Part shown: one piece after another, positions 10,501 through 19,455 of the stretch | Position numbering within the stretch: position 1 is the stretch's first letter | Layout of the letters: every line of letters starts with the position of its first letter | Assembly (NCBI GenBank): GCA_030037435.1 | Contig: JASHRI010000483.1 | Location: forward strand, 1 to 38,289 | Source: Candidatus Acidiferrales bacterium | GTDB taxonomy: Bacteria; Acidobacteriota; Terriglobia; Acidiferrales; UBA7541 | Reading direction: 5' to 3' | Length of the DNA stretch: 38,289 nt | Program-made: the position numbers and the translations under genes | Notes under the pieces: generated by a model | What the model saw: the letters and a program-made list of their open reading frames with translations, nothing else | Databases searched by the model: none | What the model was told of the DNA's origin: nothing

Positions 10501-10593
10501 GGCATCGGGCATAGCTTCAAGAAGTGAACTGAAATTAGTGTCAGTCCAACGAACGGAACCGGTGCTACCTCGACTAGGAGGGTTACAGCCCAT
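7525..10593 (-). CDS. multi-PAS sensor histidine kinase, NarL/HisKA_3 class
   Basis: Several PAS/PAC repeats ('DISERKQADQALRESE', 'DITERKRAEQALRESE'), 'ERARIARELHDDINQRLALLAMQIEQ' phospho-acceptor box, HATPase 'EALHNAVKHSG...DKGVGFD...GLGLVSMRERV'. ATGA overlap with the receiver-MEDS gene. Confidence 0.93.
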   Translation of the reverse strand: MGCNPPSRGSTGSVRWTDTNFSSLLEAMPDALLVTNRAGRVFFANGQAAKLFGLTREQLMDETVERLVPPRVRDACRRERENFFANPRVRSMGGGREFFVLRADGAEIPVEIGLSPLHTESEVLIVSTIRDTSDRRMAEAKERWEAAMIALANERLRLALESSRTAGWESDIKSGRDYRFGDLRSVFGIDDDADAGYLEDFERRVHPEDLYAVRRAVADARDNRKPYTAEYRVVWPDGTVRWVRAIGKFHYSANGAAERMLGMATDITDRKHAEEAVRKSEEQYRRIVETTNEGITVLDSNFRVSFVNKRMAEMTGYRPEELLGRDVLSLQFPENLEQKKQALQRRRNGVHEQSEERLRRKDGSELWVQITANPIFKQNGQFDGSLAMISDISERKQADQALRESERELLEAQRLAQVGSWQWDPETDNISWSEESYRIANRDTALPPIKFEEQRQLYAPQSWERLQSAVQEALRSGTPYELDLELVQPDGATKWIRTRGEVLRDSTGNVIRLRGTTQDITERKRAEQALRESEERLRFAAQAGRMFAYEWNAVTDAIVRSQDCAEILGLTGDVTHATGKELLAAVHPDDHLPFQAMVASLTPQNPTFRTAVRLIRPDGRVAWLERAGRGFFDAQGKLLRVIGMAMDITERKRAEEVLRESEEKFRSVFRNAGVGMIVVSLAGRFVAANATFCDYLGYTEQELLQKTVQSITLAEDWAAFSSKLNQALSTGASFQGVEKRCLHKGGRVVFTQSSISLILGPRGEPRYFVGEVLDITKRKQAEEALSTVNQRLIEAQEQERARIARELHDDINQRLALLAMQIEQIMQSDLNLPGDLRERLAAISGQTDEIVADTQAISHQLHSSKLEHLGIVAAARSFCEEFSSQQKVEVRFSQDGALPAAPPEVSLCLFRILQEALHNAVKHSGVRHFEVRLHGRADAIGLEVSDKGVGFDPDAAANQQGLGLVSMRERVRLVQGTLLVTSKPRCGTTIDAIVPIAREEKPIGAASWQPVGDRLDSPVRSR

Positions 10594-10874
10594 ACGCCCT
10601 CAGCGAATGTTGGCGAGATTCTAGCACGTTCGAAGTTCGGGTAAACCAAAAAGCGCTGGACAGAAACACGAGAGTCCGGACCTTGCCAACAGCCGCCACC
10701 AATTTGCCTGCACCGAATATCCAGTCGTAGAGATCGCGCACGAGCCGAATGAAGCCGCACGCGGGAGACGGCTTCATCATTAGAATGTTTGGCTTCCTGG
10801 AGATTTCTTTAGCTCTATCTGGGCATGTCGCCCAATCCAGCCTTCCGACGGCACAAGGAGCCATTCTTCGGACG

Positions 10875-11882
10875 CTACTTAAGCATGTGGAGATGCACAC
10901 ACGGTTCTGGATCGCGAGCCGGCCTGACAATCAGCCGAAAACCGATGTGGCAAGCCGCCGAGTCGATTGGCTGGCCCATGCGCGCAGCCGGACGATAACG
11001 GCGGCAGTAGTTAGGAGCGCAAAGGAAAGAACCGCCTTTGATAACCCGACGCGGTATACGTATCTCAGGCAAAGTCGGGTCGTAGCTTTGTTCCCGGTTT
11101 CCACCTTTGGGATCCATACTTCCGCAACAAGATTTCGTTACGGGATGACGCGCGGCATACCAGTCGCTTGTGAGCTCCCAGACGTTGCCGATCATGTCAA
11201 ATAGCCCGTAGCCATTTGGCGGGTATTGGCCCACCGGCGCCGTTCCCTCGTACCCATCGCTCAGTAGATTCTGCCAAGGAAATTCGCCCTGCCACGTGTT
11301 GGCCATGTATCTTCCGCCGGGCGTGAACGTTTCTCCCCAGGCGTAGATCGCCTGATCAAATCCACCACGAGCGGCGAACTCCCATTCCGCCTCGGTCGGC
11401 AGCTCTTTGCCGACCCACTTGGCGTATGCTTCCGCATCTCCATAAGCGATGTGGACCACCGGGTGTTGAGCGCGATCTTCAATCGAACTGGCGGGACCTT
11501 CCGGGTGTCGCCAGTCCGCGCCGGGGATGTAGGTCCACCAGTTGAAATGATTGCCCAGATCGACCGGATGAGCCGGCTTCCGAAAGACGACCGACGCGGG
11601 CTGCAGCAATTCAGGCTTTGCTCCCGGGTAGTCCTCGGCTTTGGCTGGACGCTCGGCCAGGGTTACGTACCTGGTGGCGTTCACGAAGCGTGCGAACTCC
11701 TCATTCGTTATCGTGTACTTGTCAATCCAAAACCCACCGACGGTCACAGCGTGCGCTGGACGCTCTTCGGGATAGTGACGGTCGCATCCCATTTGAAAGG
11801 TTCCCCCGGCAATCCAAGTCATACCGCGGATTGATTGCTCGATCCTGCATTCGGTCGTGCGCTGGCTGTCGGTTGTCTGCAT
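10875..11882 (-). CDS. formylglycine-generating enzyme (SUMF1/FGE-sulfatase) family protein
   Basis: 'MTWIAGGTFQMGCDRHYPEERPAHAVTVGGFWIDKYTITNEEFARFVNAT...PTEAEWEFAARGG...GYGLFDMIGNVWELTSDWY...RRVIKGGSFLCAPNYCRRYRPAARMGQPIDSAACHIGFRLIVR'. C-x4-C as in catalytic FGE. The ORF extends to 11927. Confidence 0.9.
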   Translation of the reverse strand: MQTTDSQRTTECRIEQSIRGMTWIAGGTFQMGCDRHYPEERPAHAVTVGGFWIDKYTITNEEFARFVNATRYVTLAERPAKAEDYPGAKPELLQPASVVFRKPAHPVDLGNHFNWWTYIPGADWRHPEGPASSIEDRAQHPVVHIAYGDAEAYAKWVGKELPTEAEWEFAARGGFDQAIYAWGETFTPGGRYMANTWQGEFPWQNLLSDGYEGTAPVGQYPPNGYGLFDMIGNVWELTSDWYAARHPVTKSCCGSMDPKGGNREQSYDPTLPEIRIPRRVIKGGSFLCAPNYCRRYRPAARMGQPIDSAACHIGFRLIVRPARDPEPCVHLHMLK

Positions 11883-12045
11883 ATTTGAAGTCCTTCCGTA
11901 GAGTCTGGCAGCGCAGGCAGGGGGCAAGCAGGGAAGCCGTCATGCTCGCGCGGTCCCCTTGAGCTTGCCTTGCTCGCTGCCGCTTACCCGGGATACTCCC
12001 ACTGCTCGTCGCTGTCGATGTCGACGATTAGAATCAACATTCCTC

Positions 12046-12486
12046 TCACAATGAACTGTCAGAACTGACAGGGTGGGCCATATTCGGCGTATACGAAGCT
12101 GGTCGATCCGCTACGCTGCGCGTATGACGCCTGCGGCGAAAAAGATCAGTGAAAGTTGCGCGCGCGTCGCACTCTTCCAGAACCGTCGGTGGCGTAAATT
12201 TGCGGATAATCTTCATTCCGAAATAGATCACCGTGAGGTCATCTAACTGGCCGATAACTGGAATGAATGTGGGGATCAGCTGGACGGGGCTGACTACGTA
12301 TGCCGCCGCACAACCGGCCACGGCCTTGGCGCGCCACGGTACCCGCGGATGGCTCAAAAGCGCAGGCAAGACACGAGCTTCACATAGCACGGAAACGAAG
12401 CCCCTTTTCCAATTCGCAAGTCGCGCGCGAAAACAACTCTTTTCAACGGCCGCTGCGGTTACCGGGACGACGGGTTGATTTGCCAT
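12046..12486 (-). CDS. YkvA-like DUF1232 protein
   Basis: 'RVPWRAKAVAGCAAAYVVSPVQLIPTFIPVIGQLDDLTVIYFGMKIIRKFTPPTVLEECDARA' = DUF1232 core. Start MANQPVVPV at 12486 (ORF open to 12588). Confidence 0.8.
   Translation of the reverse strand: MANQPVVPVTAAAVEKSCFRARLANWKRGFVSVLCEARVLPALLSHPRVPWRAKAVAGCAAAYVVSPVQLIPTFIPVIGQLDDLTVIYFGMKIIRKFTPPTVLEECDARATFTDLFRRRRHTRSVADRPASYTPNMAHPVSSDSSL
12056..12071 (-). promoter_or_regulatory. perfect CTGTCA-N4-TGACAG operator, reading toward the FGE gene
   Basis: AACTGTCA-GAAC-TGACAGGG. Minus-strand TCTAAT at offset 24-29 (12027-12032). Lies in the last codons of the YkvA gene. Confidence 0.75.
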
Positions 12487-12562
12487 CAAGCACCTGTGCC
12501 GAGGCCCGGCACACCTAGATTCCGGCGAGGTCGCTAAAATTTCCCTCAAAAACTGAAAGCTT

Positions 12563-14413
12563 ATGTCCAAAGACAAGACTCTATCCAAGGCGGTCCATCG
12601 TAGAAACTGTCAAAACTCGCAGGTCCGCATCGTGCACGGGCGCGAAACAATCCGGTTTATGCGTGGTGAAGCGAAGGATGCTGACAAAGCGTCCAGCGTT
12701 CGCCGATGTATTGGCGAACGTTGCGGGTGGATTGTTGTACTGCTAGCATTCGCCGCGGCAACATTCGGTCAGACCATTGGTCACGCGAACCCGCAGCCAG
12801 CGACTCCTCCTCCCCCACAACAGATTGAGGATCCTCTGGGTCGTACCACTCCAAGAGGCACGATCACTGGTTTCATCAAGGCGGTCCACCGCGAGGATTA
12901 CGACTCGGCGGCCTGGTATATGCAGGTCACGGCGAAGCAAAAGCCCCGCATTGCAACCTTGGCTCGCGACCTAAAGGCACTGATGGACCGCTATTTCAAC
13001 GAACCGTTAGAGGCAATCAGCGACTCGCCTCTGGGGACACTGGATGGTGTCGCGCCTGACCGCGAGCGCATCGGCCCGCTCACAATTGGCGGCGAGAAAA
13101 TTGACATCCTTTTGGTTCGCGTCGACGATCCGGAGCACGGCCCAATCTGGCTGATATCTTCCGATACATTGGCGCGAGTTCCGGCTCTCTACGATGTCAT
13201 GGAAGAAACGTGGCTTGAACGGATGATGCCGCAACCGTTGCTGGATCACAGTGTGCTTGGAATTTCGCTGGCGCAATGGGTCTCGTGGGCGGCCTCCATT
13301 GCAATCCCTCTGCTGTTGTTGTGGCTCGCTTCCAAGGCATTCATCATTTTGTTCCTTACAAGAATCGATCAGGCTTCTGCAAAACGCCGGCTTGTCGCGT
13401 CGTGGTATTCCCGAATACGCTGGCCAGCGACAGTTGTATTGGTGTTGGGAATTCACGCGGCGGCGATTTCGCTCCTTGGATTCTCCCTGGAGTCTCGGAT
13501 CATCTACCTTCGCGTCGTATTTATAGCGCTAGTGCTGGCACTCGCTTGGCTGGCGCGACGAGTATTAACAATCGCGTTCGAGCGCGCTCGCCTTTCGATG
13601 CAACGCAGAGGAGAAACTGGCACCGAATCCTTGATGCTCCTGAGTGAGCGGATTCTAAAGGTGCTTGTTATCTTGGTGGCGATCTTCGCGGCTCTCGCAG
13701 CCTTGGGCGTGGATACGAAGACGGCGCTAGCCGGCGTTGGAATTGGCGGCGTTGCGATCGCTTTGGGTGCGCAAAAAACTGTCGAGAATCTTCTTGGCGG
13801 AGTTTTTCTTTTGACGGACAAGGCGATCGCAGTCGGCGATGTTTGTCGCATTTCGGACCGCGTGGGGACGGTGGAAGACATTACACTCAGGTCGATTCGG
13901 CTTCGAACTCTCGAACAAACTTTGCTGTCCGTACCCGCCGGTACATTGTCCCAGGAGACCATCGAAAACTTTACGACTCGGACCAAGATTCTTGTGCAAT
14001 CGAATTTGCAGCTGCGGTACGGGACGACCGCCGAGCAGCTCAAATCGATCCTCGAACGGATTCACGGACTGCTGAACGAGGTGCCAGAAGTCGAGGCTCA
14101 GACTGCTCGAGTTCGATTGACTGGCTTCGGAGTCCGCGCTATTGAACTTGAAGTCTTTGCGTATGTGCTGACGTCCGATAATGCAAAGTTTCTATCTGTA
14201 CGGGAAATTCTGCTGTTGCAGATTGCGACGATTGTTGAATCTTCGGGGAGTGGTTTCGCTAGCCCCACACAATTCGTCTATCTCGATCGGAGAGTGGACT
14301 CGGATGAGCAGGTTCACGAATTGGACAGTCCGAAACCACTTGGGCTACAGGAAGGACGCGAGGATATTCGTTCCCAAAAACAAGCGGTGGGCAAGCGATT
14401 CAGCCAGGCTTGA
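12563..14413 (+). CDS. mechanosensitive ion channel, MscS family
   Basis: TM segments, then 'TALAGVGIGGVAIALGAQKTVENLLGGVFLLTDKAIAVGDVCRISDRVGTVEDITLRSIRLRTLEQTLLSVPAGTLSQETIENFTTR' (MscS pore/beta domain). The start may be ATG 12659. Confidence 0.92.
   Translation: MSKDKTLSKAVHRRNCQNSQVRIVHGRETIRFMRGEAKDADKASSVRRCIGERCGWIVVLLAFAAATFGQTIGHANPQPATPPPPQQIEDPLGRTTPRGTITGFIKAVHREDYDSAAWYMQVTAKQKPRIATLARDLKALMDRYFNEPLEAISDSPLGTLDGVAPDRERIGPLTIGGEKIDILLVRVDDPEHGPIWLISSDTLARVPALYDVMEETWLERMMPQPLLDHSVLGISLAQWVSWAASIAIPLLLLWLASKAFIILFLTRIDQASAKRRLVASWYSRIRWPATVVLVLGIHAAAISLLGFSLESRIIYLRVVFIALVLALAWLARRVLTIAFERARLSMQRRGETGTESLMLLSERILKVLVILVAIFAALAALGVDTKTALAGVGIGGVAIALGAQKTVENLLGGVFLLTDKAIAVGDVCRISDRVGTVEDITLRSIRLRTLEQTLLSVPAGTLSQETIENFTTRTKILVQSNLQLRYGTTAEQLKSILERIHGLLNEVPEVEAQTARVRLTGFGVRAIELEVFAYVLTSDNAKFLSVREILLLQIATIVESSGSGFASPTQFVYLDRRVDSDEQVHELDSPKPLGLQEGREDIRSQKQAVGKRFSQA
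12607..12622. promoter_or_regulatory. CTGTCA-N4-TGACAG-like operator (2 mismatches) between divergent YkvA and MscS genes
   Basis: AAACTGTCA-AAAC-TCGCAG. Minus strand: TAGAGT at offset 24-29 (12578-12583). Plus strand: AACAAT at 12646-12651. Confidence 0.5.
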
Positions 14414-14467
14414 ATGTGCTCTCAAGAGTTTCGAAAGCTCGCCTCTAACCCACGTTTCCCGAGAATC

Positions 14468-17221
14468 TCAATCGCTCGCTCTTGCTCGAGAAGCGACCAT
14501 GTCCGCAACCAGCGTCGGCCTCTGATCAGCTTGCAGCAACCGCTTCGGATCAATATTCACGGAAAGTTGAATCAGACGCGCCACAAGTCCAGTCCAGCCA
14601 GTCTGATGACTAGCTCCTAGGCCAGCCCCGTTATCTCCATGAAAGTATTCGTAGAACAGAAGATAATCGTGCCATTGTGGGTCGCGCTGAAACTTTTCGG
14701 CACCGCCAAACACTGGCCGGCGGCCGCCCTGCTGTTCGTCACGGAGGAAAATGGAGCATAGGCGGCGCGAAATCTCCCGAGCGACTTCGAAGAGTGTCAT
14801 CAAATGGCCCGAACCCGTCGGGCACTCAACTTTGAAGTCGTCGCCGTAATATAGGTAATAGACCAATAGGCCGCGCAGTAGGACCATATTCATCGGGAAC
14901 CAGATAGGTCCGCGCCAGTTCGAATTTCCACCGAACATTCCCGAGTTCGACTCCGCAGGTTCGTAGTTGACACGGAACTCCTGCCCACCGAACTGAAACT
15001 CGTAAGGGTGCTCCAGGTGATAACGCGACAGTGAGCGAATGCCGTAGTCGCTGAGAAATTCTTTCTCGTCGAGCATATACCGAAGGAGTCGGCGCAGCTT
15101 GTCTTCATTCAAAATTGCCAACAGATGCCGACCTGCGTAGCCCTTCTTGGCCGGCGGAGCGATGTTGATCGTTAGATGAGAATTCCTGTCAAGGAACTCG
15201 CGTATATTGCGCACAAATTCCGGAAGGGCGGTGGGCGCTTGGGGATAAATGATGGTCGCGGCACCGAGAGACAACAATCCAACCATCGACCGGACACGCA
15301 AGCGGCAGCTATGTCCATCGGGAAGCTTCAGAACGTCATAGAAGAAGCCATCCTCTTCGTCCCATAGACTATCCCCGTCATCACCGAGGTGATCCATGGC
15401 GCTCGCGATCCACATAAAATGTTCGCAGAATTTAGTCGCCACCACTTGATAGGTTGGATCGTGTCGAGAGAGCTCCAGGGCGATCTCGAGCATGTTCTGG
15501 CAGAAAAATGCCATCCAAGCTGTACCGTCGGCTTGCTCCAAGTACCCGCCCGCAGGCAATTTGGCGCTGCGGTCGAAGACGCCTATGTTGTCGAGGCCAA
15601 GGAATCCGCCTTCAAAGACGTTCCGGCCGCTGGGATCCTTCCGATTCACCCACCAGGAGAAATTGAACATCAGGCGATCGAAAGAACGTTTCAAGAACGC
15701 TGCATCGCCTTTTCCGGTGCTCTCTTTTTCCAGGTTGTAAAGATACAGAGCCGCCCACGCGTGGACCGGAGGATTCACGTCGCCGAAGTCCCACTCATAG
15801 GCCGGAATCTGCCCGCTAGGATGTAGGTAGAGGGTTTCAAACATGATCTCCAGCTGATGTTTGGCGAAATCCATGTCCACTAGCGCCAGAGAAACTGTGT
15901 GAAAAGCTAAGTCCCACGCGGCATACCAAGGATATTCCCACTTGTCTGGCATCGAAATGACGTCGTCGTTAAGCATGTGGAACCATTGCCAGTTGCGTCC
16001 CTTGCCGCCGCGAATGGTGTGGTGCTCGCGCAACCAAAGCTGCAGATCGAAAAAGTAGTGCTGCTTTGTCCAGAGCATCCCGGCCAATGCCTGCCGCATT
16101 ACCAGCCGTTGATCGTCAGTCAATCCGCCCGGGGTGATTGAATTGAAGAATGCGCTGGCCTCGTCCCGGCGAGTTTGCAGCACAGATGAAAATTCGCGAG
16201 CGAAAAACGCTTCCGGGGACTGTGCGTCGTCACTATGGGTCGCGGCACGGCACAGCCGCATCCGAATTACAGCGCTCTGCTTTGCAGGAATTTCGAGCTC
16301 GTAATGGGCAGCGCACTTGGTGCCCGTGCGCTCCGGGTTCACTGCGTCCGTGCGGCCCTGCACGACGAAATCGTTAATCCCGTCCTTCACATAGCGAGTC
16401 GAATTGGGTGTGTGGAAAAGGCGTTCATTGTTGGTCTCATTCTCCGCGAAGAGAAGGGGCACCTTGCGGTCCGCATACCATGAATACTCACCGAGCTGCT
16501 CGTGGTGCACGCTCACGGCGGAGAATCCAGTATTGTCGGGTTGTGCCTCAAGTAGCGGCTTCTTATCGCTTTTCCACCACGACCATGTATTACGGAACCA
16601 GAGTGTCGGCAGCAAGTGCAGGGTGGCGGATTCCGGGCCGCGGTTCCAAACCGTAACTTGGATGAGGATGTCGTCCGGATTTCCTTTTGCGTACTCGACA
16701 AAAACGTCGAAGTAGCGATCCTCGTCGAACACTCCGGTATCGATCAGTTCATATTCCAGGTCGAAGCGGCCCCGTTGGCGGTTCTTCTGGATCAACTCGT
16801 TGTAGGGGTATGCACGCTGCGGGTACTTGTAGAGGTACTTCATGTATGAGTGCGTTGGCGTATTGTCCAGGTAGAAGTAATACTCCTTCACGTCCTCCCC
16901 GTGGTTTCCCTCACTGTTCGTCAAACCGAACAGGCGCTCCTTGAGGATCGGGTCCGCTCCATTCCACAAGGCCAAGGCAAAGCACAGACGCTGTTTATCG
17001 TCGCAAATGCCGGCCAGCCCATCTTCTCCCCAATGATAGACGCGCGAGCGCGCTTGATCGTGGGTGAAGTAGTCCCAGGCGTTCCCGTCGGTGCTATAGT
17101 CCTCGCGGACCGTGCCCCACTGCCGCTCGCTTAGGTAAGGTCCCCACTTGCGCCAGGGAGTCTCGAACGTGCGCGCTTCGTCAAGCCGTCCTTGCTCAGC
17201 AGATCTAGATGCATTCGCCAT
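14468..17221 (-). CDS. MGH1-like / GH63-related glycoside hydrolase
   Basis: 917 aa; 'ERQWGTVREDYSTDGNAWDYFTHDQARSRVYHWGEDGLAGICDDKQRLCFALALWNGADPILKERLFGLTNSEGNHGEDVKEYYFYLD...' and 'NSNWRGPIWFPMNMVLLRGLLVYY...HQTGWTGLVARLI'. Confidence 0.8.
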   Translation of the reverse strand: MANASRSAEQGRLDEARTFETPWRKWGPYLSERQWGTVREDYSTDGNAWDYFTHDQARSRVYHWGEDGLAGICDDKQRLCFALALWNGADPILKERLFGLTNSEGNHGEDVKEYYFYLDNTPTHSYMKYLYKYPQRAYPYNELIQKNRQRGRFDLEYELIDTGVFDEDRYFDVFVEYAKGNPDDILIQVTVWNRGPESATLHLLPTLWFRNTWSWWKSDKKPLLEAQPDNTGFSAVSVHHEQLGEYSWYADRKVPLLFAENETNNERLFHTPNSTRYVKDGINDFVVQGRTDAVNPERTGTKCAAHYELEIPAKQSAVIRMRLCRAATHSDDAQSPEAFFAREFSSVLQTRRDEASAFFNSITPGGLTDDQRLVMRQALAGMLWTKQHYFFDLQLWLREHHTIRGGKGRNWQWFHMLNDDVISMPDKWEYPWYAAWDLAFHTVSLALVDMDFAKHQLEIMFETLYLHPSGQIPAYEWDFGDVNPPVHAWAALYLYNLEKESTGKGDAAFLKRSFDRLMFNFSWWVNRKDPSGRNVFEGGFLGLDNIGVFDRSAKLPAGGYLEQADGTAWMAFFCQNMLEIALELSRHDPTYQVVATKFCEHFMWIASAMDHLGDDGDSLWDEEDGFFYDVLKLPDGHSCRLRVRSMVGLLSLGAATIIYPQAPTALPEFVRNIREFLDRNSHLTINIAPPAKKGYAGRHLLAILNEDKLRRLLRYMLDEKEFLSDYGIRSLSRYHLEHPYEFQFGGQEFRVNYEPAESNSGMFGGNSNWRGPIWFPMNMVLLRGLLVYYLYYGDDFKVECPTGSGHLMTLFEVAREISRRLCSIFLRDEQQGGRRPVFGGAEKFQRDPQWHDYLLFYEYFHGDNGAGLGASHQTGWTGLVARLIQLSVNIDPKRLLQADQRPTLVADMVASRARASD

Positions 17222-17366
17222 GGATCTCCTTACTCTTTCCTTCCATCACGATAAGAAAGACCTCTAGTCTTCCCTTCGTTTCAGCTCGTCGCGTTCATCA
17301 GGCAGAGGCGGAATGAAGGCGCGCCTCACCTTGCGTCCCTGATTTGGTGTTTCCTTTGTTGCAAGC

Positions 17367-18152
17367 CTACGTCGGCCAAGATCGGGAAAGTGCGCGCAAC
17401 CCGAGCGCCGTTCCCAAGAAGACCAACCCCAGGAGACCGAACAATGGCATGGGGCTGCCAGTCTTGGGCAGTTCGCGTGCGACTTCTGGTTGTGGTTGCG
17501 TTTCGGCGGGTGCGGGTCTGCTGACCGGTATCGCGATCAGTATGGCAGTCTGCGCGGGTGCAGGCGGAGTCGCAGGAGGCGGAGGCATCGTTCCGGTAAC
17601 AGCGGTGCTGCTGCTCTGTACGACAACTGGGGACTCGGTGACGACGGTGGCTGTAATCAACGTTCCCTTTCTGAGAGCAAAGATGTCGTGCGTTCCCCCG
17701 TCGTAAGTGAACGTCTGTCCAGGAGGAACTTCATACTGCTTGTTGGTACCATCCGGCAAAGTCAGAATCACCGTTTTCGGCGGATTCACATGCCAAACCC
17801 TGCCCTTGATTGTTCTCACCGTTGTGACCGTTTTGGGAGTCGACGTGGTGGTGATCGTGCGCGTCAGCCGCATGCCGGGCTGCAGTTGATGAACATTGAG
17901 TTGCTGGCCGTTTACTTCGACCGTCGTGCTGTCTGGAACCGTAAAGTCCTTCACTTGGCCGTCGTCCATTTTGACGACGAGGTAATTCCCGGAAACGTAG
18001 ACCACGACCGCGCTCTGTACGTCGGTGGTGACCGTCGGCTGCCCATACTGGTGGCTGGTCGTCGTCGTGTCCTGAGCCCGCGCAGCTGGCGAGGCAAGCG
18101 CGCAAGCCAGGCAGACTCCCAACAAGATTTGCATTCTGAGTAGTCCACTCAT
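17367..18152 (-). CDS. secreted protein with C-terminal LPKTG sorting signal
   Basis: Signal peptide (MSGLLRMQILLGVCLACALASPAARAQD) and C-term 'ARELPKTGSPMPLFGLLGLVFLGTALGLRALSRSWPT': LPXTG, hydrophobic helix, basic tail. SD AAGGAG before ATG 18152 (ORF open to 18233). Confidence 0.8.
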   Translation of the reverse strand: MSGLLRMQILLGVCLACALASPAARAQDTTTTSHQYGQPTVTTDVQSAVVVYVSGNYLVVKMDDGQVKDFTVPDSTTVEVNGQQLNVHQLQPGMRLTRTITTTSTPKTVTTVRTIKGRVWHVNPPKTVILTLPDGTNKQYEVPPGQTFTYDGGTHDIFALRKGTLITATVVTESPVVVQSSSTAVTGTMPPPPATPPAPAQTAILIAIPVSRPAPAETQPQPEVARELPKTGSPMPLFGLLGLVFLGTALGLRALSRSWPT

Positions 18153-18297
18153 TCTCGTTTCTCCTTTGCTGGTGCCCTTGCGGCGCTCGCCGCGGGCGTT
18201 GACGAGAGCTAAAATCACGACCATTTCAGTCATGCGAACAGAGAGAATCTGTCGCCGAACTTTCGCACAGCCTAGGGCGCAACAAATGGCTGTGTAA

Positions 18298-18313
18298 CTG
18301 TCAACTCTTACAG
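18298..18313 (-). promoter_or_regulatory. CTGTCA-N4-TGACAG operator (1 mismatch), reading toward the LPKTG gene
   Basis: AACTGTCA-ACTC-TTACAG. Minus-strand TAGGCT at offset 24-29 (18269-18274). Confidence 0.7.
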
Positions 18314-18440
18314 CCGACGGCTTACAAATTCTTCAATTGCGTTTTACAGGAGCCGCAGCCTCGGTGACCGCAACTCAGGTGCAGGTTTTGACCTCTCCGC
18401 ACTCCTGTTCGATCTGGAGACGCGTCGCAAGCGCCTAATT

Positions 18441-18456
18441 CTGTCAGTTCTGCCAG
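18441..18456 (+). promoter_or_regulatory. CTGTCA-N4-TGACAG operator (1 mismatch) upstream of the DUF4136 gene
   Basis: CTGTCA-GTTC-TGCCAGTT. AATCAT at offset 24-29 (18480-18485). Confidence 0.55.
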
Positions 18457-18716
18457 TTTTCACATTCCTTTCAGCACCCAATCATCGCAGCGCAGTGTCA
18501 CACTTCTTTACGAGTGCCGGGAGGGAAGGTCCGATCCAGCGCGGCATGCTGCAAGAGTTCTGCCTCGGCGTCCCAGCGCAGGCCCATCCGCAACGCTTTC
18601 AGAGTCTCGAATGAGGTGGCGGCGTGCGCTTCAGCGCGTATCGCGGCGACCGGTTAAACGAAAGTCGGAACCCCTGTGGTGCTTCGGTGCCAGGACAAGG
18701 TCGAAAGGAGAGCACG

Positions 18717-19238
18717 ATGAAAACGACGCGAGCCTTGGTTGGCCTCAGTCTTCTTCTAATGGTATGCGGAATCGTCTGGGCCGACGTCAACGTCGACTGG
18801 GATAGGACAGCCAATTTTGCAAACTACAAGACGTACGCCTGGCAAACGGGAACCCCGGCTAAAAATCAGCTATGGGATCAACGGATCACGGATGGCGTGG
18901 ATAAGCAGCTCGCCGCGAAGGGCTTTCAGAAGGTCGATATCGGCAACAATCCAGACTTGATCGTCCTATATCACGCAGCTTCAGGAGCGGACACGCAGTT
19001 AAACACCACGAATATGGGCGGCTGGGGCTGGCGCTGGGGCGGCACTTCCACCACGACCGTGAATACGATTCCTACAGGGCAGCTCAGCGTCGACATTGGA
19101 GACGCGAAGACGAAAAAATTGCTCTGGATGGGTTCGTCCAGCGATACGCTCAGCGGCAACCCAGATAAGAATCAGAAAAAACTAGACAGCGCGCTGGACA
19201 AAATGTTCAAGAAATTCCCTCCGCCTGAGAAGAAGTAG
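18717..19238 (+). CDS. DUF4136 domain protein
   Basis: 'MKTTRALVGLSLLLMVCGIVWADVNVDWDRTANFANYKTYAWQTG...WDQRITDGVDKQLAAKGFQKV...DLIVLYHA...GQLSVDIGDAKTKKLLWMGSSSDTL'. SD AGGAGA. Confidence 0.88.
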   Translation: MKTTRALVGLSLLLMVCGIVWADVNVDWDRTANFANYKTYAWQTGTPAKNQLWDQRITDGVDKQLAAKGFQKVDIGNNPDLIVLYHAASGADTQLNTTNMGGWGWRWGGTSTTTVNTIPTGQLSVDIGDAKTKKLLWMGSSSDTLSGNPDKNQKKLDSALDKMFKKFPPPEKK

Positions 19239-19455
19239 TGGCCGGTCGCTGCTATAAACAGGACAACAGTTGGATCGGGCTCATGCGTCGCAGGGCTGCG
19301 GTCGGAGTTGAATCAACCGTCGCCATGGCGGCCACAACGGGGCCCTCCAGGACGACCGCCGTGACTGCTCCGCTGCCGGAAGCGTCGTCACCCCAAGAGT
19401 TCGCTAACTATATGGCGCTTCGGGCTTGGACATAAGGAAGCTGTCGAGGACAGGT

